A stretch of DNA of 36,002 bases, taken from assembly GCA_013177805.1 (NCBI GenBank), contig JABLXU010000055.1, positions 1-36,002 of the forward strand, read 5' to 3'. The position numbers were made by a program, and so were the translations under genes. This stretch comes from Candidatus Omnitrophota bacterium (GTDB lineage Bacteria > Hinthialibacterota > Hinthialibacteria > Hinthialibacterales > Hinthialibacteraceae). Positions 16,612 to 24,321 of this stretch are shown here, in pieces. The first letter of the stretch is position 1. Each line of letters begins with the position of its first letter. The notes beneath the pieces are model-generated. The model was not told the origin of the DNA and ran no database searches. It worked only from the letters and a program-made list of their open reading frames with translations.

Positions 16612-18558
16612 ATGCGGTCGCGGTTATCCCATCTATTCCTCTATTCCCGCTTGCGGCCCTATTGGGGGCTGATCCTGGTTTTTCTGCTCGCCTGCGCTTT
16701 TTCGCCGGTGCGGCCGGGGGCCACTCTGCCGGTCTTTTTGGACCGGGACAACATCATCGATATCGTCCGCCAGGTCTCCGTGCGCGGCATTATCGCCGTG
16801 GGCATGACCTTCGTGATCATCAGCGGCGGGATCGATCTCTCCGTCGGCTCCGTGCTGGCTCTCTCTACTGTGATTACGGCACTCGCCCTCCGGGACGGCT
16901 GGGGCTCATTCGCGGCCATCGCCCTGGCCCTCCTCACGGGTGCGGCGGCCGGCCTGTTCAATGGCGCCGCCACCGCCAAGGGAAAAATCCAACCCTTCGT
17001 GGTTACCCTGGCTATGATGAGCATCGCCCGCGGCCTGGCCATGGCTTTCTCGCACAATTACACCATCCCCATCCGCCCCGGCGATTCGAATTTCTTGACC
17101 TTGGAGGAAAAGATCTTCGGGGTGATTCCCCTCCCGGCGGTCTTCTTTTTGTTTACCGTGGCGGTGTTTCAAGTGCTGCTGGTCTATACCGCTTTCGGCC
17201 GCAATCTCTACGCGATCGGCGGCAACGAAACCGCCGCCCGGCTCGCGGGAGTCCGGGTCGACCGCTATAAGATACTGACCTATATCCTCTGCGGCATGCT
17301 GGCGGCCGCCGCCGGCGTGATTCAGGCCGCCCAGATGCACCAGGGCGATCCCAAGGACGGCATGGCCTTCGAACTGGACGCCATCGCCGCCGTTGTGGTG
17401 GGCGGCGGCAACTTGATGGGGGGGGTGGGGAACGTCACGGGCACCCTTGCCGGTTCCCTGCTCATTGGTATCATCATCAACGTCCTGGGTCTGCGAAACG
17501 TGGAACCCAGCGTGCAGAAAATCGTCATCGGCTCCCTGCTGGTCCTGGCCGTGGCCGTCCAAACGGGAACCTTTGGCCTATGGGGGAGAAAGATCATGAA
17601 ACAATGGCGTGGCGCGGCGGCCGGACTTTTCATAGGCCTGGGAATCGCCGGATTGATGGCGCTGACTTCCGGATGCTCCCCCGCGGAAAGCGGAAAATAC
17701 GTCATCGGTTTTTCGCAGTGCAACAACAACGAACCATGGCGCAAAGCCATGAACGACGCCGCCGTGGCCGAAGCCCGCCACTATCCCGATATCGAATTGC
17801 GCTTCCAGGACGCGGAACAGAAAAACGACCTTCAAGTCAACCAGGTCCGGTTGCTGGTCCGGCAGGGGATCGATCTGCTGATTATCTCGCCCAACGAAGC
17901 CGCCCCCCTGACGCCCATCGTAGAAGAAGTCTACAACAGCGGCACGCCGGTCATCGTTCTGGACCGGGCGGTCAACACCGAGGCCTACACCTGCTTCATC
18001 GGCGCGGACAACCGGATCATCGGCAAGCAGGCGGGTGAATACGCGGCCAAAATCCTCAAGGGAGAGGGATTGATTGTCGAAATCCAAGGTCTGCCCGGCT
18101 CGCCTCCGGCCATCGACCGCAGTGAAGGTTTCAAAGAAGCAATCGCCGCGTTCCCCGGCCTCAAGATCATCCATAACCCGGTGGCCAATTGGTTGCGCTC
18201 GGAAGCCATCGACCAGATGAAAATCGCCCTCCAGGCCCAGCCCAAGATCGACTTGGTCTATGGTCATAACGATCCCATGGCGCTGGGCGCCTACTTGGCC
18301 GCCAAGCAGGTCGGCCGGGAAAAGGAAATGAAATTCATCGGCATCGACGCTCTTTGGAACGAGGGCATCCAAGCCGTGATCGACGGCGAACTCGACGCCA
18401 CCTTCTGGTATCCGACCTGCGGCAAGGAAGCGATCCAATACGCACACAAAATCCTCCAAGGCGAAACCGTCCCCAAACAAATCACCCTGCCCACCGAATT
18501 GATCACCAAGGAAAACGCTGTGGAATGGCAGCAAAAACTGAAACCGGCCGAAGGGTGA
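16612..18558 (+). CDS. Fused sugar ABC transporter: RbsC-like permease plus RbsB-like binding lipoprotein
   Basis: This is one uninterrupted 648-codon frame. Residues 1-328 are a full-length RbsC/AraH-type permease: GMTFVIISGGIDLSVGSVLA, KIQPFVVTLAMM, YAIGGNETAARLAGV and AVVVGGGNLMGGVG. At M329 a lipoprotein-like leader begins (KQWRGAAAGLFIGLGIAGLM, then lipobox LTSGC with C355). From about 362 a periplasmic-binding-protein type I domain follows: IGFSQCNNNEPWR, DLLIISPNEAAPL, TPVIVLDRAV, and later VYGHNDPMALGAY. The usual two genes are thus joined without a stop, and the second leader should act as an extra membrane span. GGGGGAG at 17582-17588 sits eight bases before the ATG of M329, so a separate binding protein could also be made. 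No RbsA ATPase is in the window. Confidence 0.9.
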   Translation: MRSRLSHLFLYSRLRPYWGLILVFLLACAFSPVRPGATLPVFLDRDNIIDIVRQVSVRGIIAVGMTFVIISGGIDLSVGSVLALSTVITALALRDGWGSFAAIALALLTGAAAGLFNGAATAKGKIQPFVVTLAMMSIARGLAMAFSHNYTIPIRPGDSNFLTLEEKIFGVIPLPAVFFLFTVAVFQVLLVYTAFGRNLYAIGGNETAARLAGVRVDRYKILTYILCGMLAAAAGVIQAAQMHQGDPKDGMAFELDAIAAVVVGGGNLMGGVGNVTGTLAGSLLIGIIINVLGLRNVEPSVQKIVIGSLLVLAVAVQTGTFGLWGRKIMKQWRGAAAGLFIGLGIAGLMALTSGCSPAESGKYVIGFSQCNNNEPWRKAMNDAAVAEARHYPDIELRFQDAEQKNDLQVNQVRLLVRQGIDLLIISPNEAAPLTPIVEEVYNSGTPVIVLDRAVNTEAYTCFIGADNRIIGKQAGEYAAKILKGEGLIVEIQGLPGSPPAIDRSEGFKEAIAAFPGLKIIHNPVANWLRSEAIDQMKIALQAQPKIDLVYGHNDPMALGAYLAAKQVGREKEMKFIGIDALWNEGIQAVIDGELDATFWYPTCGKEAIQYAHKILQGETVPKQITLPTELITKENAVEWQQKLKPAEG

Positions 18559-18602
18559 AGTGGGAGGCGGACAATCTTGCCCGCGCCGCCTTGGACACAT
18601 CT

Positions 18603-18645
18603 TCACCCTGCCCTTCTCCCGCGGGGCAAGGTCCAAGGTGAAGAA
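18603..18645. repeat. CCCTCACCCC-type palindromic repeat, copy 3 (diverged)
   Basis: CTTCACCCTGCCCTTCTCCC is followed by GGGGCAAGG and GGTGAAG, forming an inverted repeat between two convergent genes. The sequence looks like a diverged member of the family at 1908 and 8904. It could also serve as a bidirectional transcription end. Confidence 0.5.
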
Positions 18646-18656
18646 CGGTCCCGCCT

Positions 18657-19163
18657 TCACTCACTTTCCAGCCAGATGATTTGATGATTGATGGTCTCTT
18701 CCAGGTCCAGGATGCCATACGACCCGGTCGCGTCGCGGTTTAAGGTGGGACTCCCCGGATTGAAAACGAATTTCTCCTCGATTTTCATGAATAAGGGCAC
18801 GTGCGAATGCCCGAAAAGCACCAAGTCCACTTCTTCGCCAAACGCCTTCACTACACGCGTTTCCAGATTTTTCGGCGGCCCCCAGCCATGGATCAATCCT
18901 AATCGATGGCCGTTGATCTCCATTACTTTTTTTTCGGGAAGGATGGCCTTCAATTCCTGGCAGTCCATGTTACCGTACACCGCGATCACCGGCGCGATCT
19001 TTTGAAACTCCTTGTAGGCCGCCAGGTCACAGAAATCCCCCAAATGAATGATGGCGTCCACTTTCTCCAGATCTCCCAGCATCTTCATGGGCAAATGGCC
19101 GGCATCCGGCATATGGGTGTCCGACACCACCCCGATCCGTGTGCCTTTTTTCGTCCCGTTCAT
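18657..19163 (-). CDS. YfcE/MJ0936-type calcineurin-like phosphodiesterase
   Basis: This 168-residue metallophosphoesterase has all the family metal sites: D15 and H17 (VVSDTHMPD), D43 (HLGDF), N65 (YGNMD), H92 (LIHGWG), and H119 and H121 (FGHSHVP). Proteins of this size and order hydrolyse phosphodiesters in vitro with Mn2+ or similar metals; the cellular substrate is generally unknown. The ATG at 19163 is chosen because AAAAGG precedes it and the upstream in-frame codons carry no family residues. It is divergent from the dockerin gene and convergent with the transporter fusion. Confidence 0.9.
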   Translation of the reverse strand: MNGTKKGTRIGVVSDTHMPDAGHLPMKMLGDLEKVDAIIHLGDFCDLAAYKEFQKIAPVIAVYGNMDCQELKAILPEKKVMEINGHRLGLIHGWGPPKNLETRVVKAFGEEVDLVLFGHSHVPLFMKIEEKFVFNPGSPTLNRDATGSYGILDLEETINHQIIWLESE

Positions 19164-19416
19164 TGAAACCTTTTCCCCTTTTCTCTCCTCCGATTGTATA
19201 ACCCTCCGCACCGGACCGAAAGACACCCCAGGACAGGGGAGGCCCGCTTCTCAATCCAGCATGACAAATTCGAACCGCTCTGCTATAGTGCATCCGATTC
19301 GATATTGTGGGCTCATTTCGTAGAGTTTATGAGGCCATTCCACGATGCCGGTGGTTTCGCAACCCGGGGGAACCGCTAGAGAACATACTTGAAATTCGAT
19401 GGGAGGGCAATAGATC

Positions 19417-22200
19417 GTGATGTGGTACGCTCCAGAGGGGAAAGGCTTGTCGGTGCTGACAATCGTGGCGGTCATGGGTTTTGCTGTAATGTATTTAATT
19501 TATGCGCCCGCCCTGTCCGCCCAGGAACCGGCCACGCCACCTGTCAATTACGACATTTTTTTGGATGGCAATTCCCGTTTGGACGCCCGCGACTTGTTCC
19601 GCATCCAACAGCTATGGGCGGGTTCCCCCAATCCCGTGGATTTCAACCGGGATGGCCGAACCAACGGCCTCGATCTCTTGATGTTCATTCAATCGTTCCA
19701 CGCCACGGTCTCCAGCGCGCCGACTCCCACGCCCTCCGATACACCCTCGCCCGGAGAACCAACACCCACCCCGACTCCCACCGCGACGCCCACCCTCGGC
19801 GGGGCAACTCCAACACCCACGCTCGTTCCGGGAGAAGAGACTCCCACGCCGACCCTAAGTGAAGCCACTCCTACCCCGACTCCCGAAGAGGCTGCCCCTA
19901 CTCCGACTCCACCTCCCGGCGAAGAAACCCCGACGCCCAGTGAAGGAACACCCACACCAACTCCGGAAGAGGTGACCCCTACACCGACGCCCCTTCCCGG
20001 CGAAGAAACCCCAACCCCTACCGTGACTCCTACGCCGGAAGAAATCACCCCCACCCCGACGCCTCTTGAGGAAGCGACCCCCACCCCCACTCCACCGCCG
20101 GCGCCTACGCCCACCCCAACCCGGGAAATGGGCACTCCGACTCCTACTCCGGTGGGTGGCCTCCATTTTTATGTGGATTTCGACAACGCCATCACATTTG
20201 ATGATATTCCTATGTCTTCTCTGGGACCGGAGGACGCGGAAACCTTGATCGCCGAAGAGCGCATGCCGGTCATCAACCGGGTGGAACCGTGGTTCATCCT
20301 CGATACCCAGGCCGGGATCGGGTGGGGAACCGCCTCCAGCGAACCCAAAAGCGCGGCGCTGAATCCCAATTTCGGATTTTATTACTCGTCGCAAACCTCC
20401 GTCCTCGAAATCGACGTCCCCCTGGATACCTCCGCGGCGGTCCTGCCCACATTATCTTTCGACGCGGCATTCGCGTTTGACGAACCGTTTTTTGAAGTAG
20501 GAGATTACTTGGTGGTCGAAGTACGCCGTTCCGGACAAACCGGGTGGGAAATGCTGGATCTCAACAACGACGGCGAGGTCATCACCGATCCCGCGCAGTT
20601 TGATCCGGATAATCCCGCGCAACCGCTTCTGTTAGGAACCTTTGACGCCTTGTACGGATATTCCAATCCTCAAAATCCCGGGGGAATGCTGACCCAGGCC
20701 GATTTCATCCACCTCCAGATCAATCTGCCGAAAGATCCCGCCTTGCGGATCGCGTTCCGCTTCCAAAGCGATTCGTCCATCTCCGCCGAAGGGATTTATC
20801 TCGACAACATCCGGATCGTCGATTCCGCGGGCAGTGTGGTGGAACCGGTCATCCGCGCGATCACCAATCTGGCGGGCACCGCGTTCTATGTGGACACCGA
20901 AAACCAGGCCTTGATCCAAGGCGAACATCTCACGCCCGTGAAGCAAGTCATCTTCCAATCCCGCGACGGCGTGGCGGAACTGCCCTTCACCCTCCAACCG
21001 GCCGGCATCGCCGTGGTCTTGCCCCGCCTGAGCAATCCCTCCCAAGGTGACACGGCCATCCTGCGGGTGATCCGGGAGGATGAGGCCTCCACGGCGGGAT
21101 ACAACCTTACCCTGGAACCCGCGCCTGTGCCGGTCATTACCGCGATCAGCCCCTCGCCTTTCTTCCTGAATGCCTCCAGTTCGGTCATCCGGATCACCGG
21201 CAACCATTTCCGGCCGGCGTTCGAAGGGGCTTCGGCGGATGGCGGAACCCGCGTGATCATCACCTCGGGTACCGGTGATCCTTTGGTGTTTGAGGACCCG
21301 GAAGATTTCATCACCCGCGATTTGACTACCCTGGAATTTGATGCTCCCGCGCTCAAAGCTCTCTCTCCCGGTCCTGTGGAAGTCCGGGTCCACAACGGCT
21401 ATTCCGGCCACGAAAGCACGCCTGTGATCCTGAATCTCCAGAGCGGCGCGGGAGATCTGGTGGTGGATAGCTTCCGGATCGAACTGGGCTTCGGCCTTTA
21501 TTCGTTCGATCCCGCCACCGGAATCTACCCGTTGCAGACCGATCAGTCCTTCTCGTTGCTCTGGCAGATGAGCGATTTCACCCCCGCCCTGATCAATATT
21601 GACATCGCCGGCAAACCCTTCGTGACCAACGGCCAAGCGGTGGGCGCAACCGGCAAGGTCAGCGCGTTTCTCGATCCCCTGAGCGGGGTCAGCCTGGAAT
21701 TGGCTCCCCTGGTCCTCGACGGGACGGGAACCATCACCGCTTCAATCCGCCTGGCCAACGGCACCCCGGTGGACGCAACCTTCACACTCTTCGATCCTTA
21801 TCCGCCGCTTCTCTACACCTATCCGGATGATTGGAGCACTCAGACGCTCTCCATCTCTTCCGAGAACACCCTGATGATCGTGGGTGACAATTTCCGCGGC
21901 CTGGGCACCGGCGCCACGGACCGCGAAACCATCACCCGCGCGTACCTGATTCCCGTGGAAAGCGCGAATCCCGATGCGGACAAGATTGCCTTGCCGGTCA
22001 TTCAGGATGTATTCGATTACTATATCACCCCGCAAATCGGGGTGGCGGGAGCGGAGGATGTGTTATATCAAAACGTCCCCGCCAATCTGTTCTCCGTGCC
22101 GGAGGGAGAAACCCGCCGGTTCCGGCTGCGGGTGGAGAATCCCGATTCAGGACTCTTTACCGACAGCGCGCCGGAACTCGTGGTGACGTTTACGCCGTAG
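19417..22200 (+). CDS. Secreted dockerin-like protein with long Pro-Thr linker and IPT/TIG domain
   Basis: This 927-residue protein has a signal peptide (hydrophobic about 11-33, ending ALSAQ). A dockerin-type pair of calcium loops follows: DGNSRLDARDLF (about 50-61) and DFNRDGRTNGLDLLMF (about 75-90). Residues about 101-245 are a low-complexity linker of TPTP, GEETPTPT and EEATPTPT repeats, followed by beta-rich domains. One looks like a carbohydrate-binding jelly roll (VDFDNAITFDDIPM, YLDNIRIVDSAG), and one is an IPT/TIG Ig-like domain at about 571-660 (PVITAISPSPFFLN, IRITGNHFRP). The dockerin is N-terminal, whereas cellulosomal dockerins are usually C-terminal. GTG 19417 is preferred because GGGAGG is ten bases upstream; an ATG follows at once. 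No catalytic domain is recognisable, so adhesion or structure is likely. Confidence 0.8.
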   Translation: MMWYAPEGKGLSVLTIVAVMGFAVMYLIYAPALSAQEPATPPVNYDIFLDGNSRLDARDLFRIQQLWAGSPNPVDFNRDGRTNGLDLLMFIQSFHATVSSAPTPTPSDTPSPGEPTPTPTPTATPTLGGATPTPTLVPGEETPTPTLSEATPTPTPEEAAPTPTPPPGEETPTPSEGTPTPTPEEVTPTPTPLPGEETPTPTVTPTPEEITPTPTPLEEATPTPTPPPAPTPTPTREMGTPTPTPVGGLHFYVDFDNAITFDDIPMSSLGPEDAETLIAEERMPVINRVEPWFILDTQAGIGWGTASSEPKSAALNPNFGFYYSSQTSVLEIDVPLDTSAAVLPTLSFDAAFAFDEPFFEVGDYLVVEVRRSGQTGWEMLDLNNDGEVITDPAQFDPDNPAQPLLLGTFDALYGYSNPQNPGGMLTQADFIHLQINLPKDPALRIAFRFQSDSSISAEGIYLDNIRIVDSAGSVVEPVIRAITNLAGTAFYVDTENQALIQGEHLTPVKQVIFQSRDGVAELPFTLQPAGIAVVLPRLSNPSQGDTAILRVIREDEASTAGYNLTLEPAPVPVITAISPSPFFLNASSSVIRITGNHFRPAFEGASADGGTRVIITSGTGDPLVFEDPEDFITRDLTTLEFDAPALKALSPGPVEVRVHNGYSGHESTPVILNLQSGAGDLVVDSFRIELGFGLYSFDPATGIYPLQTDQSFSLLWQMSDFTPALINIDIAGKPFVTNGQAVGATGKVSAFLDPLSGVSLELAPLVLDGTGTITASIRLANGTPVDATFTLFDPYPPLLYTYPDDWSTQTLSISSENTLMIVGDNFRGLGTGATDRETITRAYLIPVESANPDADKIALPVIQDVFDYYITPQIGVAGAEDVLYQNVPANLFSVPEGETRRFRLRVENPDSGLFTDSAPELVVTFTP
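19722..20155 (+). repeat. Degenerate Pro-Thr-coding repeat tract
   Basis: About 430 bases inside the dockerin-like gene encode PTPTP and GEETPTPT-type units. The DNA units vary at third positions while the peptide stays constant, indicating selection on the protein linker. The antisense frame is correspondingly rich in Gly and Val and is not a gene. Confidence 0.85.
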
Positions 22201-22343
22201 GGCGTTCAAAGAATCCTCTCATTCCGGTCTGCGTTTACCTGCGGGCGGCATGGGGATCACATAACCCCAGGGACCGCACTTCTGGATTAAAAACCAGCCC
22301 TCGGGGAACGAACCGGGATCAGGAAAAAACCTGACTCCAAAAT

Positions 22344-22372
22344 TTGGATTCAAAAATCCAAGAGTATATAAT
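22344..22372 (+). promoter_or_regulatory. Strong sigma-70-like promoter without an adjacent gene
   Basis: TTGGAT (22344-22349), a spacer of exactly 17 bases and a consensus TATAAT (22367-22372) would start transcription near 22379. The next gene starts almost 300 bases later and has its own promoter, so this could drive a small RNA or a long leader. An 8-base inverted repeat (TTGGATT/AATCCAA) overlaps the -35. Confidence 0.45.
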
Positions 22373-22610
22373 GAGAACAAGAATCATTATTAAAGAATGA
22401 GAGCAATCTATTTAATACGATTCCCGATCGGAAACCTGGTTTTTAAAAAACCCGGCCTGTTGTATTGATGGTTTGTTTCAACCCGCTCAGGATCTCATCC
22501 CTGGAAATATGGCCTGGATAACCTAGCAACACCTCGGTATTGACACCCATCATTTCCATCATCTTGCTCTTTCACTCAACGGCTAACAGAAAAATTCAAT
22601 CTAATTTGAC

Positions 22611-22639
22611 TTGCATTTACCAATATTATCAATTATAAT
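22611..22639 (+). promoter_or_regulatory. Promoter of the superoxide dismutase gene
   Basis: TTGCAT (22611-22616) and a perfect TATAAT (22634-22639) are separated by 17 bases. Transcription should begin near 22646, leaving about 24 bases that include GGAGG (22657-22661) before the GTG at 22670. Confidence 0.65.
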
Positions 22640-22669
22640 ATATCTATATAGAGCATGGAGGTCAAAGCA

Positions 22670-23404
22670 GTGGTCACACGACGCCAATTCGTCACATCGT
22701 GCAGCGGACTTCTCGTTGCCGGGCTTGCTCCATTCATGAACGGGAAAGCAGGAATCGCTGCGGATGCGGCAATCAAAACCCAAAACCAACCAATGGAGGA
22801 GAAATCAATGCCACACGTACTGCCACCGTTACCGTACGATTACAACGCGCTGGAACCCCACATCGACGAGCAGACCATGCGTTTGCACCACGACAAGCAT
22901 CACCAAAGCTACGTGGATGGCCTGAACAACGCGGAAAAGAAGCTCGAAGAAGCCCGCAAGTCGGGTGATTTCGCCGCGGTCAAACACCTTTCCCGCGAAC
23001 TGGCCTTCCATGGTTCCGGTCATTTTCTACACACCATTTTTTGGGAAATCATGAGCCCAACGGGTGGAGGAAAGCCCTCCGGCGATATCGCCAAGGCGAT
23101 TGACAAAGCCTTCGGCAGCTTCGACGCGTTCTCGGCCCAGTTCCAGGCCGCTTCCAATGCCGTGGAAGGTTCCGGCTGGGGCATTTTGGCCTATCAGCCC
23201 CAGGTGGACAACCTGGTGATCCTGCAGTCGGAAAAACACCAGAATTTGACTCAGTGGGGCGTCGTTCCCTTGCTGGTGCTCGATGTGTGGGAGCACGCGT
23301 ACTACCTGAAATACCAAAACCGGCGTCCGGAATATACGAAGGCCTTCTTCAATGTGATCAATTGGGAAGAGGTCAACAAGCGGTACCAAAACGCTAAATC
23401 GTAA
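22670..23404 (+). CDS. Fe/Mn superoxide dismutase with Tat signal peptide and a possible internal cytosolic start
   Basis: This 244-residue enzyme dismutates superoxide. The GTG at 22670 gives a leader VTRRQFVTSCSGLLVAGLAP, a twin-arginine (Tat) signal, with GGAGG eight bases upstream; an ATG at 22655 is in frame but lacks a ribosome site. Metal ligands are H64 (ALEPHIDEQT), H121 (GHFLHTIFW), and D205 and H209 (LDVWEHAYYL). The gene contains a second, stronger ribosome site (GGAGGAG at 22795-22801) before ATG 22808, where the typical SOD core MPHVLPPLPYDYNALEP begins. Both an exported and a 198-residue cytoplasmic enzyme could therefore be made. Fe versus Mn use cannot be settled by eye. A strong terminator follows. 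Confidence 0.93.
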   Translation: MVTRRQFVTSCSGLLVAGLAPFMNGKAGIAADAAIKTQNQPMEEKSMPHVLPPLPYDYNALEPHIDEQTMRLHHDKHHQSYVDGLNNAEKKLEEARKSGDFAAVKHLSRELAFHGSGHFLHTIFWEIMSPTGGGKPSGDIAKAIDKAFGSFDAFSAQFQAASNAVEGSGWGILAYQPQVDNLVILQSEKHQNLTQWGVVPLLVLDVWEHAYYLKYQNRRPEYTKAFFNVINWEEVNKRYQNAKS

Positions 23405-23439
23405 TCCCTCACCAAGTGTTCCATAACCGATGTGAACAG

Positions 23440-23480
23440 GGACCGGCATGTTCCCTCCAAGGGCCGGTCCTTTTTATTTT
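23440..23480 (+). terminator. Rho-independent terminator of the superoxide dismutase gene
   Basis: GGACCGGC (23440-23447) pairs perfectly with GCCGGTCC (23463-23470) across a 15-base loop, and TTTTTATTTTATTTC follows directly. It lies 36 bases after the stop. Confidence 0.88.
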
Positions 23481-23512
23481 ATTTCTTATATTTTTCTTAC
23501 TTTACTGAAGGC

Positions 23513-24238
23513 TTATTGGTCTTGGGGTAACGTGAAATATTCTTGCAAGCGGCTCAACCGGCTCCCCCCGATGCCGGATACGGCATCCACTTGCTGCCAT
23601 GTCTTGAATCCCTTGGCTTGTGTCCGGGCTTGGAGAAGCGCCTCCGCCAAATGTTCCCCTATACCGGGAACCTTCAGCAAATCTTCCCGCGTAGCCTGAT
23701 TTAACGGGATCTTCTGCTGCGTTGGACGAGCGGGAGTGGCCCGCCGGAACGGGGCGGGGGGAAATACCGCCGGGGCAGGCGCGGCGGGACGGATGGCGGG
23801 AGCCGGTTTTTTCAACAAAGATTCGGCGAATCGCAGCAAATCGTTCATTTTCGCGGGGCCGATGCCGCTGATTTCATCGATTTGCTTCACATCGGTGAAA
23901 TTCCCCAGGGCGGCGCGCCGATCCAGAATACGCTGCGCCAGGACCGGTCCTATCCCCGGCACTTTGACCAGTTCTTCGAGACCAGCCTGGTTCAAAAACT
24001 GCACGAGGGCGGCCGCAATGGCATCATCCGGGGTAGTGCCGGGTAACGTGGAAGCCGGTGCCGTGAGATTGGAGGCCGGCATTCCCGGCACGGCCGCGGT
24101 GGCGTCAAAAGGAGTTACGCCGGGATGGGAAATGACGATCTCCGCTGTTTTGTCCGCGCCCCGGTAGTTTTCGTACGCGATCCCCGCCAGCAGAATGGCC
24201 AACAGGACAGCGCCCAACGCCAATTCGCCGCGCTGCAT
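23513..24238 (-). CDS. Membrane-anchored ComEA-like protein with two helix-hairpin-helix modules
   Basis: This 241-residue protein has an N-terminal membrane helix (about 6-22) and a linker, then two (HhH)2 DNA-binding modules. Module 1 (about 81-140) contains LVKVPGIGPVLAQRI and ISGIGPAKMNDLL. Module 2 (about 179-236) has LNQATREDLLKVPGIGEHLA and VSGIGGSRLSRL. A Pro/Ala-rich stretch (about 145-175) joins them. ComEA-type proteins bind incoming DNA at the cell envelope in transformable bacteria, usually with one such module. The duplication here is unusual. ATG 24238 is chosen because translation upstream of it has no family features. It follows leuS by 83 bases on the same strand. Confidence 0.82.
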   Translation of the reverse strand: MQRGELALGAVLLAILLAGIAYENYRGADKTAEIVISHPGVTPFDATAAVPGMPASNLTAPASTLPGTTPDDAIAAALVQFLNQAGLEELVKVPGIGPVLAQRILDRRAALGNFTDVKQIDEISGIGPAKMNDLLRFAESLLKKPAPAIRPAAPAPAVFPPAPFRRATPARPTQQKIPLNQATREDLLKVPGIGEHLAEALLQARTQAKGFKTWQQVDAVSGIGGSRLSRLQEYFTLPQDQ

Positions 24239-24321
24239 GATGCAAAATCCCCCATGCGGTGCGCATACTCGGTTCCCGGCCGGCCCGCGGCCCAGGGAAT
24301 CCATCAGGAAGACTCGGAGGA

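Larger units (their letters stand above)
22201..22669. other. Gene-free spacer before the superoxide dismutase gene
   Basis: About 470 bases with no plausible coding frame. It holds two promoter-like elements (22344-22372 and 22611-22639) and a short A/T hairpin, GGTTTTT-A-AAAAACC, around 22439-22453. G+C falls steeply toward 22640. Confidence 0.6.

Noticed and set aside
17582..17600. Splitting the transporter fusion into two genes
   Set aside because: The frame is continuous, with no stop before M329. The internal ribosome site is noted, but the sequence as given encodes a single polypeptide.
19689..20135. A Gly/Val repeat frame antisense to the Pro-Thr linker
   Set aside because: It is the automatic complement of ACN-CCN codon repeats, with no independent signal.
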